Positions 1-7,086 of a stretch of DNA of 64,000 bases are shown here, one piece after another. The notes beneath the pieces were generated by a model. It searched no databases. It was not told the DNA's origin and saw only the letters and a program-made list of their open reading frames with translations. The translations under genes and the position numbers were made by a program. The DNA is taken from positions 744,001 through 808,000 of the forward strand of contig NZ_QUBQ01000002.1 in NCBI RefSeq assembly GCF_003388735.1. Reading direction: 5' to 3'. The first letter of the stretch is position 1. Every line of letters starts with the position of its first letter. The DNA is from Paenibacillus paeoniae. Lineage in GTDB: Bacteria > Bacillota > Bacilli > Paenibacillales > Paenibacillaceae.

Positions 1-557
1 CCAATTGCTTTCAGCATGTTGGTCAGTTGGGCAAACGCGGAGCTGGAGTTCGCAGGGTCTGCCATCGCGATTTTGCCTTTCAGCGCCGGATTGAGCAAGT
101 CCTCATAACCGTTGATTTCAAGGTCGCCCGCCAGGTTCGTGTTCACCAGCATTACGCTTCCGTCCGATACATAAGGTGTCATAAAGCCCGTCGAATTCCG
201 ATGGCCTTCAAGCAAGTCTTTGTCGTTCGCCGATACATAGTTCTCGAACAGATCGGCGTTATCGCTGAACAATGCAAATGCGCCACCGAACATAACGTCT
301 GCGTAAGGATTCGCTTTTTCAGACTGGATACGCTTGATCAACTCACCGCTACCTGCAGATACCAGCTCTACAGTAATGCCTGTTTGTTTCTCAAACGTTG
401 GAATAAGTGCATTCAGCATAGCTTCACTGTTCGGCGTATAGATGACCAGCTTATTCGATCCGCCCGATGAGCCGTTGCCCGAATTGCCGCCGCCGCATGC
501 CGCAAGCATAGCCACTAACATTGTAAGAATAATTGACGTGCTCAACCACTTTTTCAT
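1..557 (-). CDS. ABC transporter substrate-binding lipoprotein, iron(III)/phosphonate type (3' end cut off)
   Basis: The first 185 residues of a secreted binding protein that captures a solute outside the membrane for an ABC importer. The N-terminus has a basic start, a hydrophobic stretch and a lipobox ending LAAC-GGG, so it should be lipid-anchored. After a Gly/Ser/Asn linker comes KLVIYTPNSEAM, and later ADVMFGG, a pattern of the ferric-iron (AfuA/FutA) and 2-aminoethylphosphonate binding-protein family. The ATG at 557 follows a strong AGGGGTGAAGGA site. The permease and ATPase would lie beyond the window edge, downstream on this strand. The ligand cannot be told from this part. The leader carries two GAATGTA direct repeats (about 577-603) that could be an operator. 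Confidence 0.85.
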   Translation of the reverse strand, partial: MKKWLSTSIILTMLVAMLAACGGGNSGNGSSGGSNKLVIYTPNSEAMLNALIPTFEKQTGITVELVSAGSGELIKRIQSEKANPYADVMFGGAFALFSDNADLFENYVSANDKDLLEGHRNSTGFMTPYVSDGSVMLVNTNLAGDLEINGYEDLLNPALKGKIAMADPANSSSAFAQLTNMLKAI

Positions 558-748
558 TATTCCTTCACCCCTTATTTGAATGTAGGTTCATTCTAATCCG
601 AATGTAAGCGCATTAAAATCCTATTATTCAACACAATCATCTAAAATTCGAAACTCTTCACGTTTTGCGTTACTATATGTTACATCAAATTATGGGTGGA
701 TGATCGATTGTTTGATTCGTAGTGTTTGTCGATATGGCGGGGATCAAC
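558..748. other. Intergenic region upstream of the binding protein
   Basis: No credible gene. It must hold the promoter of the minus-strand binding protein. The direct repeat GAATGTA occurs twice about 20 bases apart near 577-603. I see no convincing -35/-10 pair. Confidence 0.4.
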
Positions 749-787
749 CAAAAAAAGCCGATTCCGGCAAAGTGCCGAAACCAGCTT
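749..787 (-). terminator. Rho-independent terminator
   Basis: Read on the minus strand, a 15-pair stem (three G-T wobbles, loop CTT, arms within 755-787) is followed by TTTTTTTGG. It lies about 110 bases past the stop of the small membrane protein at 895-1173 and ends that transcript. Confidence 0.85.
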
Positions 788-894
788 TCTAGGCTGTGAT
801 ACAAATATATATAGAGGGATATTCGTGAAACCTCGATCCCCTCTGGGATTGTTGTTCGTTGCAATCGTTTAAGTAGATGATATGTTTAGTTTGC

Positions 895-1173
895 TTAAGC
901 CGATACTCTGGTTCTCCAATGGACAACGCCTGCAATGAGCAAATGGATAGCCAGCAGTATGCCTAACAGCATGAAGGTGACAATATCGGCAATACCGCTG
1001 TATCCTTTCTGGAAGAAGGCAAATTTGATTCCAGTACCCGCCAGGCCTGCCACAATAACAAGTGAAGGGATCCAAACAAACTTCCTTGGGACCTCCGGAC
1101 GTACAGCCCAGATATAATATAATGCCGACAACAGCCCTACGGCCAACATGACCAACATCCAAAACTGGTTCAT
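895..1173 (-). CDS. Small membrane protein, 92 aa
   Basis: Short integral membrane protein of unknown function. Three hydrophobic stretches are visible: about 4-24 (FWMLVMLAVGLLSALYYIWAV), 35-53 and 62-83, separated by charged turns. The start at 1173 is chosen because GAGGCGGTGACGGA sits just before it and because this frame, unlike the overlapping one at 869-1162, has membrane-protein composition. The spacing of segments resembles small YesK-type proteins of Bacillus, but I cannot support that family with certainty. It stands alone and has its own terminator. Confidence 0.65.
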   Translation of the reverse strand: MNQFWMLVMLAVGLLSALYYIWAVRPEVPRKFVWIPSLVIVAGLAGTGIKFAFFQKGYSGIADIVTFMLLGILLAIHLLIAGVVHWRTRVSA

Positions 1174-1405
1174 TCCGTCACCGCCTCTCTGTTCATTCTT
1201 GTGCGTTGTAGCTGTAATGAGTTATATGGCTCTCTTCTGCTGCTTGTCACTCTTCTACCGCTTGCCTCTTTCATGCTGCTACCTCACTTTTACCGCATGC
1301 CGAGCTTCTCAGCTTCCATCTCTCTCTATGCATTCACAGCTCCCCTTTTGAATGACATATTTAACTATATTTTACGATAGCCACGACGTAATTGTTTCAT
1401 TTCAT

Positions 1406-1452
1406 AAAAAAAATCCCGCAATCGCATTCTCACAGAACATGATTGGGGATTT
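1406..1452 (-). terminator. Rho-independent terminator of the MerR gene
   Basis: Minus-strand stem AAATCCC/GGGATTT, extended by AATC/GATT after a bulge, followed by a run of eight T. It lies about 195 bases past the MerR gene stop. Confidence 0.7.
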
Positions 1453-1540
1453 GGTGTGCTGCCAAGCAATAAGCTTTGACTCGCAACACTAATCCGATTT
1501 TCTCTCATTAGAGAGCATCAGCATTGCCTCTCAATGCTAA

Positions 1541-1580
1541 CGCCGACCTTCACACAGCCTATGCTGCGTGAAGGTCGGCG
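1541..1580. repeat. 20-bp inverted repeat (hairpin, four-base loop)
   Basis: Arms CGCCGACCTTCACACAGC and GCTGCGTGAAGGTCGGCG, together with the flanking bases, pair over 18 positions with one mismatch around a CTAT loop. No T-tract follows on either side. In RNA it would be a very stable hairpin in the 3' UTR of the MerR transcript. Confidence 0.8.
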
Positions 1581-1646
1581 TGTGCCTCCTGCTCAAGCAC
1601 TCGAGCGGCATCTTCCGCTTAAAGCTCTCCTTAGCTTCCTGTTCCC

Positions 1647-2459
1647 CTACTCAATCGGAATATAAATGTCGACTTCCGAGCTGTCGGACTCTGGTCCATG
1701 GAACCGCTCATCGTAACGCTCAAAGTCGATGCCCTTGGTCAACTTAAGTCCTTGCAGCGACAGCCATTTTCCGTAGATCAGCTCATATGTTTCACCCATG
1801 CTTTCTGTCTTTCCTTTATGGGTGAACACCGCATAGCGCTGAGCAGGTACATCCACCTTTGTCATACCTGCAGGAGGCTGCTCCCCATATGCTTCATAGC
1901 TTGCGACATAAGTGAAATCTTCACACTCATCCATCGGAATGCAGATGCCGTAGCTCACCTTCGGTTCACGTTTGCCCTCGATCTCATGTTCCCGCTGAAT
2001 AAAACTTCCCCACATTGTAGGGATATCCCCTTCACGGGACTGGCTGTTCCAAGCAATTCCCACAACGGTAAACGCTTCTTTCTCCACTACTTTTGGTTCC
2101 ATAGGTATTCCTCCCGTACTCGTCATATACTCGACCATGCGATGAATATCATGGAGCTGCCTATTCAGGGAACCCACCTCGTCTTGAATAGCATCCGCCC
2201 GCTGTTGCAGGAGCCTTTTGATGTAATCGGCGTCCTTCAGCGTACCGTTGCGCTTCATCTCCTGAATAGAATCGATGCTTAAGCCCATCGACCGTAAAAA
2301 TAGAATTGTGCGCAATTCCGGCAATTGCTCAGGCGCATACAGACGATAGAGGTTATCCGCCCCTACTTGAGCAGGTGTAAAAAGCCCTATCGCATCATAA
2401 TGCCGGAGCGTCTTCGCCGTGATGCCATACAAACGCGCGACAAGTCCAATCGTTAGCAT
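1647..2459 (-). CDS. MerR-family transcriptional regulator with GyrI-like effector domain
   Basis: One-component regulator of the BmrR/TipA type. Residues 1-70 are the winged helix of the MerR family (MLTIGLVARLYG, then TAKTLRHYDAIGLFTP). A coiled coil follows at about 75-110 (RLLQQRADAIQDEVGSL). Residues 125-270 look like the GyrI/AraC-effector ligand-binding domain that senses small molecules. An ATG two codons upstream (2465) is possible. The one at 2459 is preferred because AAAGGAAG lies at normal spacing from it and the MerR motif starts there. The promoter region (2495-2526) has the stretched MerR architecture, so autoregulation is likely. No obvious target gene is adjacent on this strand. 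Confidence 0.9.
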   Translation of the reverse strand: MLTIGLVARLYGITAKTLRHYDAIGLFTPAQVGADNLYRLYAPEQLPELRTILFLRSMGLSIDSIQEMKRNGTLKDADYIKRLLQQRADAIQDEVGSLNRQLHDIHRMVEYMTSTGGIPMEPKVVEKEAFTVVGIAWNSQSREGDIPTMWGSFIQREHEIEGKREPKVSYGICIPMDECEDFTYVASYEAYGEQPPAGMTKVDVPAQRYAVFTHKGKTESMGETYELIYGKWLSLQGLKLTKGIDFERYDERFHGPESDSSEVDIYIPIE

Positions 2460-2494
2460 ATCCATAACTTCCTTTCATCGTGGCCGGTAATCAC

Positions 2495-2526
2495 ATCGTA
2501 CTGCCTTGCCCTTGGGGCAAGGTCAA
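2495..2526 (-). promoter_or_regulatory. MerR-type promoter/operator of the MerR gene
   Basis: On the minus strand, -35 TTGACC and -10 TACGAT are separated by 20 bases instead of 17. The spacer region carries the perfect dyad CCTTGCCC-CAA-GGGCAAGG (2504-2522). This over-long spacer with a centred palindrome is the hallmark of promoters that MerR proteins untwist when their ligand is bound. The start codon lies about 30-36 bases downstream. Confidence 0.85.
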
Positions 2527-2812
2527 CACCTATTTCACAAAAAGTTTTCGGCTATGAAAGTACCGGAAACTTCTGCGCAACTAACTATATATTTGTTTCA
2601 AATCAAACGTCAAAAAATCAAGTATAAGAGGCAAAAAATAGCTTCATTCCTAAAACAACGTTCGACAAGAAGAAACGGTTTCCTTTTTATTGGAGTAAAA
2701 GTTGAATAGTCCCGCTTTGCCCAATCATTCAGTCTGTTGCTCGCAACATCGCCAATTCCGCACGTTGCCCCCGGTATGCAGTGTCGTGGTAATCGTAGAC
2801 TAACAAAAAATC
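2527..2812. other. Intergenic region between csaA and the MerR gene
   Basis: AT-rich DNA upstream of the MerR promoter with no credible gene. Short open frames here lack ribosome binding sites. Confidence 0.4.
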
Positions 2813-2853
2813 CAAAAAGGCTGCGCCAGTCGCCAACACGACTTATCGCAACC
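2813..2853 (-). terminator. Rho-independent terminator of csaA
   Basis: Minus-strand stem GGTTGCG/CGCAGCC with an inner AGTCG/CGACT helix, then TTTTTGGATTTTTT. It lies about 60 bases past the csaA stop. Confidence 0.8.
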
Positions 2854-2911
2854 TTCTCATTCTACAACGAATGCACCGATCTCAATTCATACGTACACGA
2901 ACCGCCGCCGG

Positions 2912-3241
2912 TTAGGCAATAGGCGTTCCGTTCGGAACAGGCGCATCCGGCCTTAACAGAACCACGTCGCCTTCCTCCGGCATGCCGCCCAGCACCAGCA
3001 CTTCCGACTTGAAGCCGGCAATTCGCCGCACTGGAAAGTTCACAACGGCTGTAACCTGACGTCCAATCAGCCCCTCCGGTTCATATCGCCGTGTAATCTG
3101 AGCGGAAGACTGCTTGATGCCAAGCGGGCCAAAGTCAATCCTTAGTTTAATCGCCGGATTCCGCGCTTCCGGGAAAGGCTCCGCCTCAACAATCGTTCCT
3201 ATCCGAATATCCAACTTCATGAAATCCTCAATCTCAGCCAT
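2912..3241 (-). CDS. csaA: Chaperone CsaA (tRNA-binding-domain protein)
   Basis: A single EMAP/tRNA-binding OB-fold protein of 109 residues, the full family length. It matches CsaA from the start ([28 protein letters not shown]) to the end ([19 protein letters not shown]). CsaA of Bacillus subtilis is a cytoplasmic dimer with chaperone-like, SecA-associated activity. AGGAGGT precedes the ATG at 3241. The EamA exporter gene ends 86 bases upstream on the same strand, so the two may share a transcript. Confidence 0.93.
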   Translation of the reverse strand: MAEIEDFMKLDIRIGTIVEAEPFPEARNPAIKLRIDFGPLGIKQSSAQITRRYEPEGLIGRQVTAVVNFPVRRIAGFKSEVLVLGGMPEEGDVVLLRPDAPVPNGTPIA

Positions 3242-3327
3242 TTTTCCATACCTCCTGCTTCAGGTTTTTCCTGTCTACGCTTCCGAATGACCTCATTCCG
3301 CAAGCGAGCCATCAATCTATCCCCATG

Positions 3328-4242
3328 TTACTTTCTGGATAAGGAGCCCTGCCGGATGCCAGTCTGGAACAGCTTCATCGGATTCAACTGAATATTGCCT
3401 GACATGAATAACCCCGTCACGACAAACATCGTCGCCACTATATCGAAAGCTGTAATCTTCTCATGCAACAGTACCGCTGCCAACATATAGCCAAAGATCG
3501 GTGTCATGAACAACCAATTATTTGCCTTGACCGCATCCCGCTTCAGCATGTAGAACCAGAGAAGCATACTCCCAATTGAAATCACGAGCACTAGCCACAG
3601 CAGCGAACCTGCCAGATTCAAGTCCAGTTTTAAGAAAAATTGATCCTTCTCTATGAAATAAGCCAGCGGTACAGACACCGCCCCACCAATAGATAGCTGC
3701 CATGTATTAATGACAATGCCCGGAAGCTGCAAATTCGCTTTCTTGAAATACACGCTGCCGAGCGCCATAGAGGTCATACCGATACCGATCAGCAGGAAGC
3801 CGATCAGCTTGCCTTCCGCGCTTGCAAGAGCTGGCCAGACCGCAATCAATAATCCAAATGCGGCGACACCCATTCCTATCCATTCTTTGATGGAGATGCT
3901 GCGCTTCAACCATATGTAGGACAGAAAAGCAACGAGGAATGGATTGACAGCCACAAACAAATTAAATAATCCAGCAGACACATAGTTCAGCGCCCATAAA
4001 GTCGCTCCTATATATATGGTCGTATTAAGTAATCCCAATACAATAAGCGGTCCGAATTCCTTCCGACTCGGCCAAGGATATTTGCGGCTAATCCCATAAA
4101 CAAATATCAACATCAACGTGCCCGCTAGTATAAATCGAATCGAGGCGAGCGCAAGCGGCGTCGTAGATTGCAGGCCGAACTTGATCGCAATCGAAGCTGA
4201 CGACCATAACAATGAAAATAATAAGCCTAATACCGTTTCCAT
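3328..4242 (-). CDS. DMT-superfamily (EamA) transporter
   Basis: Inner-membrane exporter of the drug/metabolite transporter superfamily, 304 residues with ten hydrophobic segments forming two EamA halves (about 1-135 and 150-285). The first half opens with LGLLFSLLWSSASIAIKFGL and contains FNLFVAVNPFLVAFLSYIWLKR. The second ends MTPIFGYMLAAVLLHEKI, both typical. Substrates in this family are usually amino acids or other metabolites; none can be assigned here. AAAGGAG precedes the ATG and overlaps the stop of a 20-codon leader ORF. The AraC regulator immediately upstream is the likely controller. Confidence 0.9.
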   Translation of the reverse strand: METVLGLLFSLLWSSASIAIKFGLQSTTPLALASIRFILAGTLMLIFVYGISRKYPWPSRKEFGPLIVLGLLNTTIYIGATLWALNYVSAGLFNLFVAVNPFLVAFLSYIWLKRSISIKEWIGMGVAAFGLLIAVWPALASAEGKLIGFLLIGIGMTSMALGSVYFKKANLQLPGIVINTWQLSIGGAVSVPLAYFIEKDQFFLKLDLNLAGSLLWLVLVISIGSMLLWFYMLKRDAVKANNWLFMTPIFGYMLAAVLLHEKITAFDIVATMFVVTGLFMSGNIQLNPMKLFQTGIRQGSLSRK

Positions 4243-4245
4243 GTC

Positions 4246-4308
4246 TTACTCCTTTACATGTGCAGATACAATGTTCGCTGCTGCGTAGACCGGTTCCGGC
4301 AATCGCAT
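4246..4308 (-). CDS. Possible leader peptide of the EamA gene, 20 aa
   Basis: A 20-codon ORF (begins MRLPEPVYAA, ends SAHVKE) starts after GGGAGGGTGCTGA and stops three bases before the EamA start. Its last codons and stop overlap the EamA ribosome binding site. A terminator-like hairpin (4331-4359) lies directly upstream. The geometry suits translational coupling or attenuation. There is no run of one amino acid, so the signal sensed, if any, is unclear. Confidence 0.45.
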   Translation of the reverse strand: MRLPEPVYAAANIVSAHVKE

Positions 4309-4325
4309 TCAGCACCCTCCCATAT

Positions 4326-4359
4326 AAAAAATAACCGTGGCGCTTTCCTCACAGTTATC
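4326..4359 (-). terminator. Terminator-like hairpin in the EamA leader
   Basis: Minus-strand ATAACTGTG/CACGGTTAT stem (9 pairs, one wobble) followed by TTTTTTAT. It sits after the AraC gene's own terminator (4473-4510) and before the leader ORF. It may therefore be an attenuator inside the EamA leader or simply a second terminator. Confidence 0.6.
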
Positions 4360-4472
4360 AAAGAGGTTCCCGTCAAACCGGGATCTATTTCATTGTATCC
4401 CTCTGCAAAAATCGGTTTTGACCGATTGCCGGACACTTTTTACCGGATGTCGCCAGGTTGGTTGAAAAGCAC

Positions 4473-4510
4473 AAAAAAAGCCCGCCTGCCGATTAGGACA
4501 AGCGAGCGGG
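4473..4510 (-). terminator. Rho-independent terminator overlapping the end of the AraC gene
   Basis: Minus-strand CCCGC/GCGGG stem followed by TTTTTTT. The 5' arm overlaps the last codons of the AraC gene. Confidence 0.75.
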
Positions 4511-5218
4511 ATTCAATTTCCGGAATTGACTTGGCGTGACTCGTTCGTACTGCTGGAACAATCTCGTCAAGGAGGATTGATGCTCCAGACCGACCTGAAC
4601 CGCAATATTCAGAATCGACAGATTCGTGTCCCTCAGCAGCTCCTTTGCTTTGCTCAGGCGAACTTCCTGGATATAAGCCGAAGGCGTCTTGCCTGTCTCC
4701 TTCAAAAACCAGTCGGAATAATACGATCGGTTGTAATGCTCCATCTCAGCCAGCTTTTGCACCGTTAACGGTTCATCATAATGCTCATGAATATATTGAA
4801 TGGATCTTGGCTTCTGCTCCTGAACCAAACAATGCGAGATATAAGGGAACAGCTCCTTCAACGCCGGCCCATGCTCCGACTGACGTTCCAACTCGCTTAA
4901 AATAAGGTAGCGGATGCCCTTCCACTGATTATTCACCGGACATGAAATCCCCCGGTCCCCCAATTCAATCGAAGACAGCATGAAATGAGGAATGTCCAGC
5001 ACCAAAAACTCGTTGCGAACGACGGAGTGATACGTATGCTCGCAGGCTGGCGGCACGTAGAGCAGCGTGTCCGTGTTCATCATCATGCTGCTGGGACCGG
5101 CCGTAATCTGGAGCTCCCCCTGGAGCGGAATAATCAGCTGTCCGTAGCCATGGCTATGGGTATGTTTGTTAGCGGTATAGGTACGCCGTTCGGCGATAAT
5201 GTCTCTAAAGGTGTCCAT
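4493..5218 (-). CDS. AraC-family transcriptional regulator
   Basis: 241 residues: an N-terminal cupin-like sensing domain (about 15-100, with HTHSHGYGQLIIPLQGEL) and a C-terminal pair of helix-turn-helix motifs (about 140-235, with TVQKLAEMEHYNRSYYSDWF and LSILNIAVQVGLEHQSSLTRLF). The start at 5218 is preferred over the upstream ATG at 5254 because GAGGAG is correctly spaced before it. It is probably the regulator of the EamA exporter next door; AraC/EamA pairs on one strand are a common arrangement. The gene ends inside its own terminator. Confidence 0.9.
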   Translation of the reverse strand: MDTFRDIIAERRTYTANKHTHSHGYGQLIIPLQGELQITAGPSSMMMNTDTLLYVPPACEHTYHSVVRNEFLVLDIPHFMLSSIELGDRGISCPVNNQWKGIRYLILSELERQSEHGPALKELFPYISHCLVQEQKPRSIQYIHEHYDEPLTVQKLAEMEHYNRSYYSDWFLKETGKTPSAYIQEVRLSKAKELLRDTNLSILNIAVQVGLEHQSSLTRLFQQYERVTPSQFRKLNPARLS

Positions 5219-5346
5219 CTCATCTTGCTCCTCTAATCTTCTCCCTATGATCATAACAAATTATACACTAGCTTTAAACCTGGAAGTTAGAACCGCAAGC
5301 AGTGAATTTTAGGGCTCGAATGGTCTGCTCCCGGCACATTCAACGT

Positions 5347-6189
5347 TTATAAAGCAGCCATGACATAAGTTGCCATCGGTCCGACTCCATGCCGCTCCAC
5401 AGTCTCCTCCAACAGATAGACTTGCGCTTCGATCAAATCACGCAGCTTTTCGGGCAAATGGGAGATAGCCTCCAGCTCATGACGGTGCTCGGCCAACGTA
5501 TATTCAGCCTCCCACTTCCCATCCTGTAACTCCGATGACAGAATCGACTGCTCCTCGCTGACGCTCCAGCCCGCCTTTTCAGCTATTGCGTTGATCTGGG
5601 GAGGCGTGAACAGCGTCCGCACATTAGAGCTGCTGGATGTCTTGTACACTTCGTATTGCGCTTGAATCAGTACCGCAAGAAAATGCGCATACTGCTGCTG
5701 GCTGCTGATCCGCGCATCCCATTCGGCGAAGCACAGCCGCCTGGCCCAAGGACGGACCTTGGCTAACAAGCTGCCTAGCTGAGCGGCCGATTGAAAATAC
5801 CAGGAGCAATGCGACAACACGATTACATCGAAAGAATCAGGAGGAAATTCCACCCCGGAATGAAGCACATCCTTCTCGAAATCAATCTGTATCCGGCTGC
5901 CCAGCGGAGAGCTCTTCAATCGCAGTGCCGCTTCACCTAATGTAACGGGAGCGCCGTAGTCGGGCGGTGCAATGTCAATACCGTGAATAAATCCGCTCTC
6001 TCCGGTCAAATAAGCCAGAACAGCCGTCGTGTCTCCTTGCCCGCAGCCAATCTCAAGGACCCGTTCTCCCTCCCTAATGCCCCATATCCCGGCAAGCTTC
6101 AAACGGTGTTCGGTCTGTATCCGCTGTATTTCTGCGCCCTCTCCGCTGGCGCCCATGCACTCGATAATAAATGAAACGGGATGAATCAT
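5347..6189 (-). CDS. Class I SAM-dependent methyltransferase
   Basis: 280-residue cytoplasmic methyltransferase. The SAM-binding motif I is VLEIGCGQGDTTAVLA (about 44-59). An acidic residue follows at HGIDIAPPDY, and FDVIVLSHCSWYF is the post-I/motif II segment. The C-terminal third is mostly helical and has no recognised substrate signature. The ATG at 6189 follows AGGAGG; the upstream in-frame ATG at 6207 has no ribosome binding site. It is divergent from the acetyltransferase gene at 6423. The substrate is unknown. Confidence 0.88.
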   Translation of the reverse strand: MIHPVSFIIECMGASGEGAEIQRIQTEHRLKLAGIWGIREGERVLEIGCGQGDTTAVLAYLTGESGFIHGIDIAPPDYGAPVTLGEAALRLKSSPLGSRIQIDFEKDVLHSGVEFPPDSFDVIVLSHCSWYFQSAAQLGSLLAKVRPWARRLCFAEWDARISSQQQYAHFLAVLIQAQYEVYKTSSSSNVRTLFTPPQINAIAEKAGWSVSEEQSILSSELQDGKWEAEYTLAEHRHELEAISHLPEKLRDLIEAQVYLLEETVERHGVGPMATYVMAAL

Positions 6190-6422
6190 GATGCCTCCTA
6201 TGAACAACGATTATGCTTGTCTTGAGGACTGCATAATTCGGATATACTTTGATTGTACTACTCAAGATGCAGCTGTACCAATCCCAATACCGCTGTCGTC
6301 TCTCTATCACATACCTTTTCCAAATCAACATGCAGCAGCTCCGTCCCTACTATTATCCGAAGGAGTGATGATATGTGTTTACGATCGATTATACTCGTTA
6401 GGCAATGGGAGGCAAAACGGAA

Positions 6423-6923
6423 ATGATGACTAAGAAGATGCACTTTAAGGCTTCCGATCGAATGAGGGAACGGTTCAGTCCTTCGGTAGAACTTCAGCCA
6501 ATCACTCAGCATAACTGGTATGCATGCACTCAGTTGGAAGTCACAGCAGAACAAACAAACGTTTTCCCTGTCCCGACGGTTTATTGGCTTGCGGAGTCGG
6601 CTTATTGCGGCTTTACGCCTCTGGCTATGTACCATTCCGAGCAGCTTATAGGCTTGGCGGTATATGCTATCGATCCGGAAGACGGAAGCTATTGGATCAT
6701 GGCTTATTTGATTGATCATCGACATCAACGAAAGGGCTTGGGATTAAGCGGCATGAAGGAGCTTATCTGTCATATCAGCGAGAAGCATGGCTGCGACACG
6801 ATCGTGCTGGGGCACCGGATCGAGAATAGGCAAGCTGCCAAATTATACGAAGCTCTGGGATTTGCAGAAGTGAGCCGTGACGACCATGAAGTGAGGCGGG
6901 AGCTGCGCCTAGGGAAGGAATAA
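6423..6923 (+). CDS. GNAT-family N-acetyltransferase
   Basis: Cytoplasmic acetyl-CoA-dependent acetyltransferase of about 166 residues. The acetyl-CoA loop is visible as YLIDHRHQRKGLGLSGMKELI (Q/R-x-x-G-x-G/L), and the C-terminal GHRIENRQAAKLYEALGF is the usual GNAT motif B. The start is taken at 6423 (or the next codon, also ATG) because GGGAGG lies ten bases upstream; the ATG at 6405 has no site. The acceptor is unknown. A weak hairpin with TTTT (about 6976-7000) may end the transcript. Confidence 0.88.
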   Translation: MMTKKMHFKASDRMRERFSPSVELQPITQHNWYACTQLEVTAEQTNVFPVPTVYWLAESAYCGFTPLAMYHSEQLIGLAVYAIDPEDGSYWIMAYLIDHRHQRKGLGLSGMKELICHISEKHGCDTIVLGHRIENRQAAKLYEALGFAEVSRDDHEVRRELRLGKE

Positions 6924-7032
6924 ATGACTATAAGCCACCGTGAATACGGCGGCCTGATAGTGCCAACGGTAGAATACCGATTTATTCGGTTTTAGTTTAA
7001 CGAAATTCCGTAATCGGATTATTGGTCTGCCA

Positions 7033-7080
7033 AAGGAAAAGGCCACGACGAGCTGCCAGACGGCAGCCAGTCACAGCCTT
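7033..7080 (-). terminator. Rho-independent terminator of the esterase gene
   Basis: Minus-strand AAGGC/GCCTT outer stem with an inner GCTGCC/GGCAGC helix, then TTTTCC. It starts six bases past the esterase stop. Confidence 0.75.
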
Positions 7081-7086
7081 CTATCT

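Larger units (their letters stand above)
1174..1646. other. Intergenic region, about 470 bases, with hairpins
   Basis: No gene supported. It holds the MerR-gene terminator (1406-1452) and an unusually long hairpin (1541-1580). Two smaller inverted repeats lie just before that hairpin, at about 1500-1515 (CTCTC/GAGAG) and 1521-1537 (GCATTG/CAATGC). Confidence 0.5.

Noticed and set aside
1541..1580. The long hairpin as the MerR gene terminator
   Set aside because: No T-tract on either strand; a proper terminator lies further on at 1406-1452.
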